Below, in pieces: positions 12,762 through 13,189 of a stretch of DNA of 13,189 nucleotides. Each line of letters begins with the position of its first letter. Positions within the stretch are counted from its first letter, which is position 1. A program made the translations under genes and the position numbers. Origin of the DNA: Methanomicrobiales archaeon (GTDB lineage Archaea; Halobacteriota; Methanomicrobia; Methanomicrobiales; JACTUA01); assembly GCA_028678635.1 (NCBI GenBank), contig JAJRDC010000300.1, forward strand, positions 1-13,189, written 5' to 3'. The notes beneath the pieces were generated by a model that was given only the letters and a program-made list of their open reading frames with translations, was not told the DNA's origin and searched no databases.

Positions 12762-13189
12762 TCAGGCCTGGCCTGAGGAGGGACCGGCACCCTGGATCTC
12801 CCGCTGATATTCCCGGTAGGAATAGGCCACCGTGTATATCGCAGAGAAGAGCACGGGGACCAGGATCAGGAAGAATGCCAGCTCGCCGGCGAACGTCCCT
12901 GCCAGGGCCAGGATCCCGGAGAGCTTGAAGAGCAGGGCCCCGCGCCGGTGGGTCCGCTCCCACACCCTGTCGGACGAGAGGGTCCAGGGGGTCCGGATCC
13001 CGATGAACCAGTTGCGCTTCGCCCTGCCGATCAGAACACCGATGCCGAAATAGAGCGCGGCGAAGGCCGGGCAGAGGGCCTGCACGAGGGAGAACCGGAA
13101 TCCCATGTTCCAGGCCAGGGTGAGGAGGTGGAGGTACAGGAAGAAGGCCACGAACCCGGCCACGAACCACTCGTACGCAGGACGGAACG
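12762..13189 (-). CDS. SdpI-family integral membrane protein, N-terminus outside window
   Basis: The minus-strand frame stays open from the stop at 12762-12764 to the right edge (141 visible residues), so the GTG at 13161-13163 is unlikely to be the true start. The visible part has hydrophobic helices (FVAFFLYLHLLTLAW, then FAALYFGIGVLIG), the SdpI hallmark NWFIGIRTPWTLSSDRVWERTH, and two more helices (LSGILALAG and ELAFFLILVPVLFSAIYTV). Full SdpI proteins are around 200 residues with an N-terminal DUF1648 part, which here would be outside the window. In Bacillus SdpI is an immunity protein and sensor for the SdpC toxin, but the many archaeal homologues have no assigned role, and no toxin gene is visible nearby. 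Family confident, function unknown. Confidence 0.92.
   Translation of the reverse strand, partial: FRPAYEWFVAGFVAFFLYLHLLTLAWNMGFRFSLVQALCPAFAALYFGIGVLIGRAKRNWFIGIRTPWTLSSDRVWERTHRRGALLFKLSGILALAGTFAGELAFFLILVPVLFSAIYTVAYSYREYQREIQGAGPSSGQA

Noticed and set aside
12762..13189. Considered an SdpC/SdpI-type toxin-immunity pair
   Set aside because: Only the SdpI-family protein is present; no toxin-like small secreted protein is nearby, and archaeal SdpI homologues commonly occur alone.

Overview
The window looks like the chromosome of a GC-rich methanogenic archaeon, most likely of the order Methanomicrobiales. Four things support this: an archaeal formaldehyde-activating enzyme, the pairing of a 5'-deoxyadenosine-type deaminase with a methylthiopurine phosphorylase, a tRNA-Trp whose intron is a box C/D guide RNA, and archaeal TATA promoters in AT-rich gaps. 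The surface proteins (PKD lipoprotein, CARDB/COG1361-like protein) and the PAS-only regulator with an N-terminal HTH are also common in that order. The order is an inference from gene content; no rRNA is present.

Layout from left to right. (1) 1-355, minus: the N-terminal 118 codons of fae, cut by the window edge. (2) 706-1161, plus: a 151-residue rubrerythrin-like diiron protein. (3) 1521-2804, minus: a lipoprotein with a PKD domain, a Cys-rich module and a pilin-like C-terminus. It is flanked by degenerate GC-rich repeats (A at 1264-1321, B at 2925-2970, C at 3019-3078, and D inverted at 3115-3149). (4) 3256-3408, minus: intron-containing tRNA-Trp(CCA). (5) 3645-5638, minus: a two-gene purine/methylthio salvage operon with an ATGA overlap, phosphorylase then deaminase. 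(6) 5801-7150, minus: an HTH-3xPAS sensory regulator. (7) 7298-8599 and 8693-10948, plus: a surface protein with CARDB-like repeats and a C-terminal anchor, then an RND/MMPL-type exporter, divergent from the regulator. (8) 11141-11794 and 11878-12342, minus: a class I glutamine amidotransferase-like protein and a NimA-like FMN-binding protein. (9) 12762 to the right edge, minus: an SdpI-family membrane protein whose N-terminus lies outside the window.

How the genes work together. The phosphorylase and deaminase form a plausible route from methylthioadenosine (and 5'-deoxyadenosine or S-adenosylhomocysteine) through deaminated nucleosides to hypoxanthine plus a sugar phosphate. The CARDB-like protein and the RND exporter probably form one envelope system, possibly controlled by the divergent PAS regulator. 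The tRNA-Trp intron carries two guides that match C34 and C39 of its own precursor.

I did not find a clearly new multi-gene system, CRISPR array, transposase or prophage. The items most worth a second look are the cis-acting guide intron, the repeat family around the lipoprotein gene, and the surface-protein/RND/regulator cluster.
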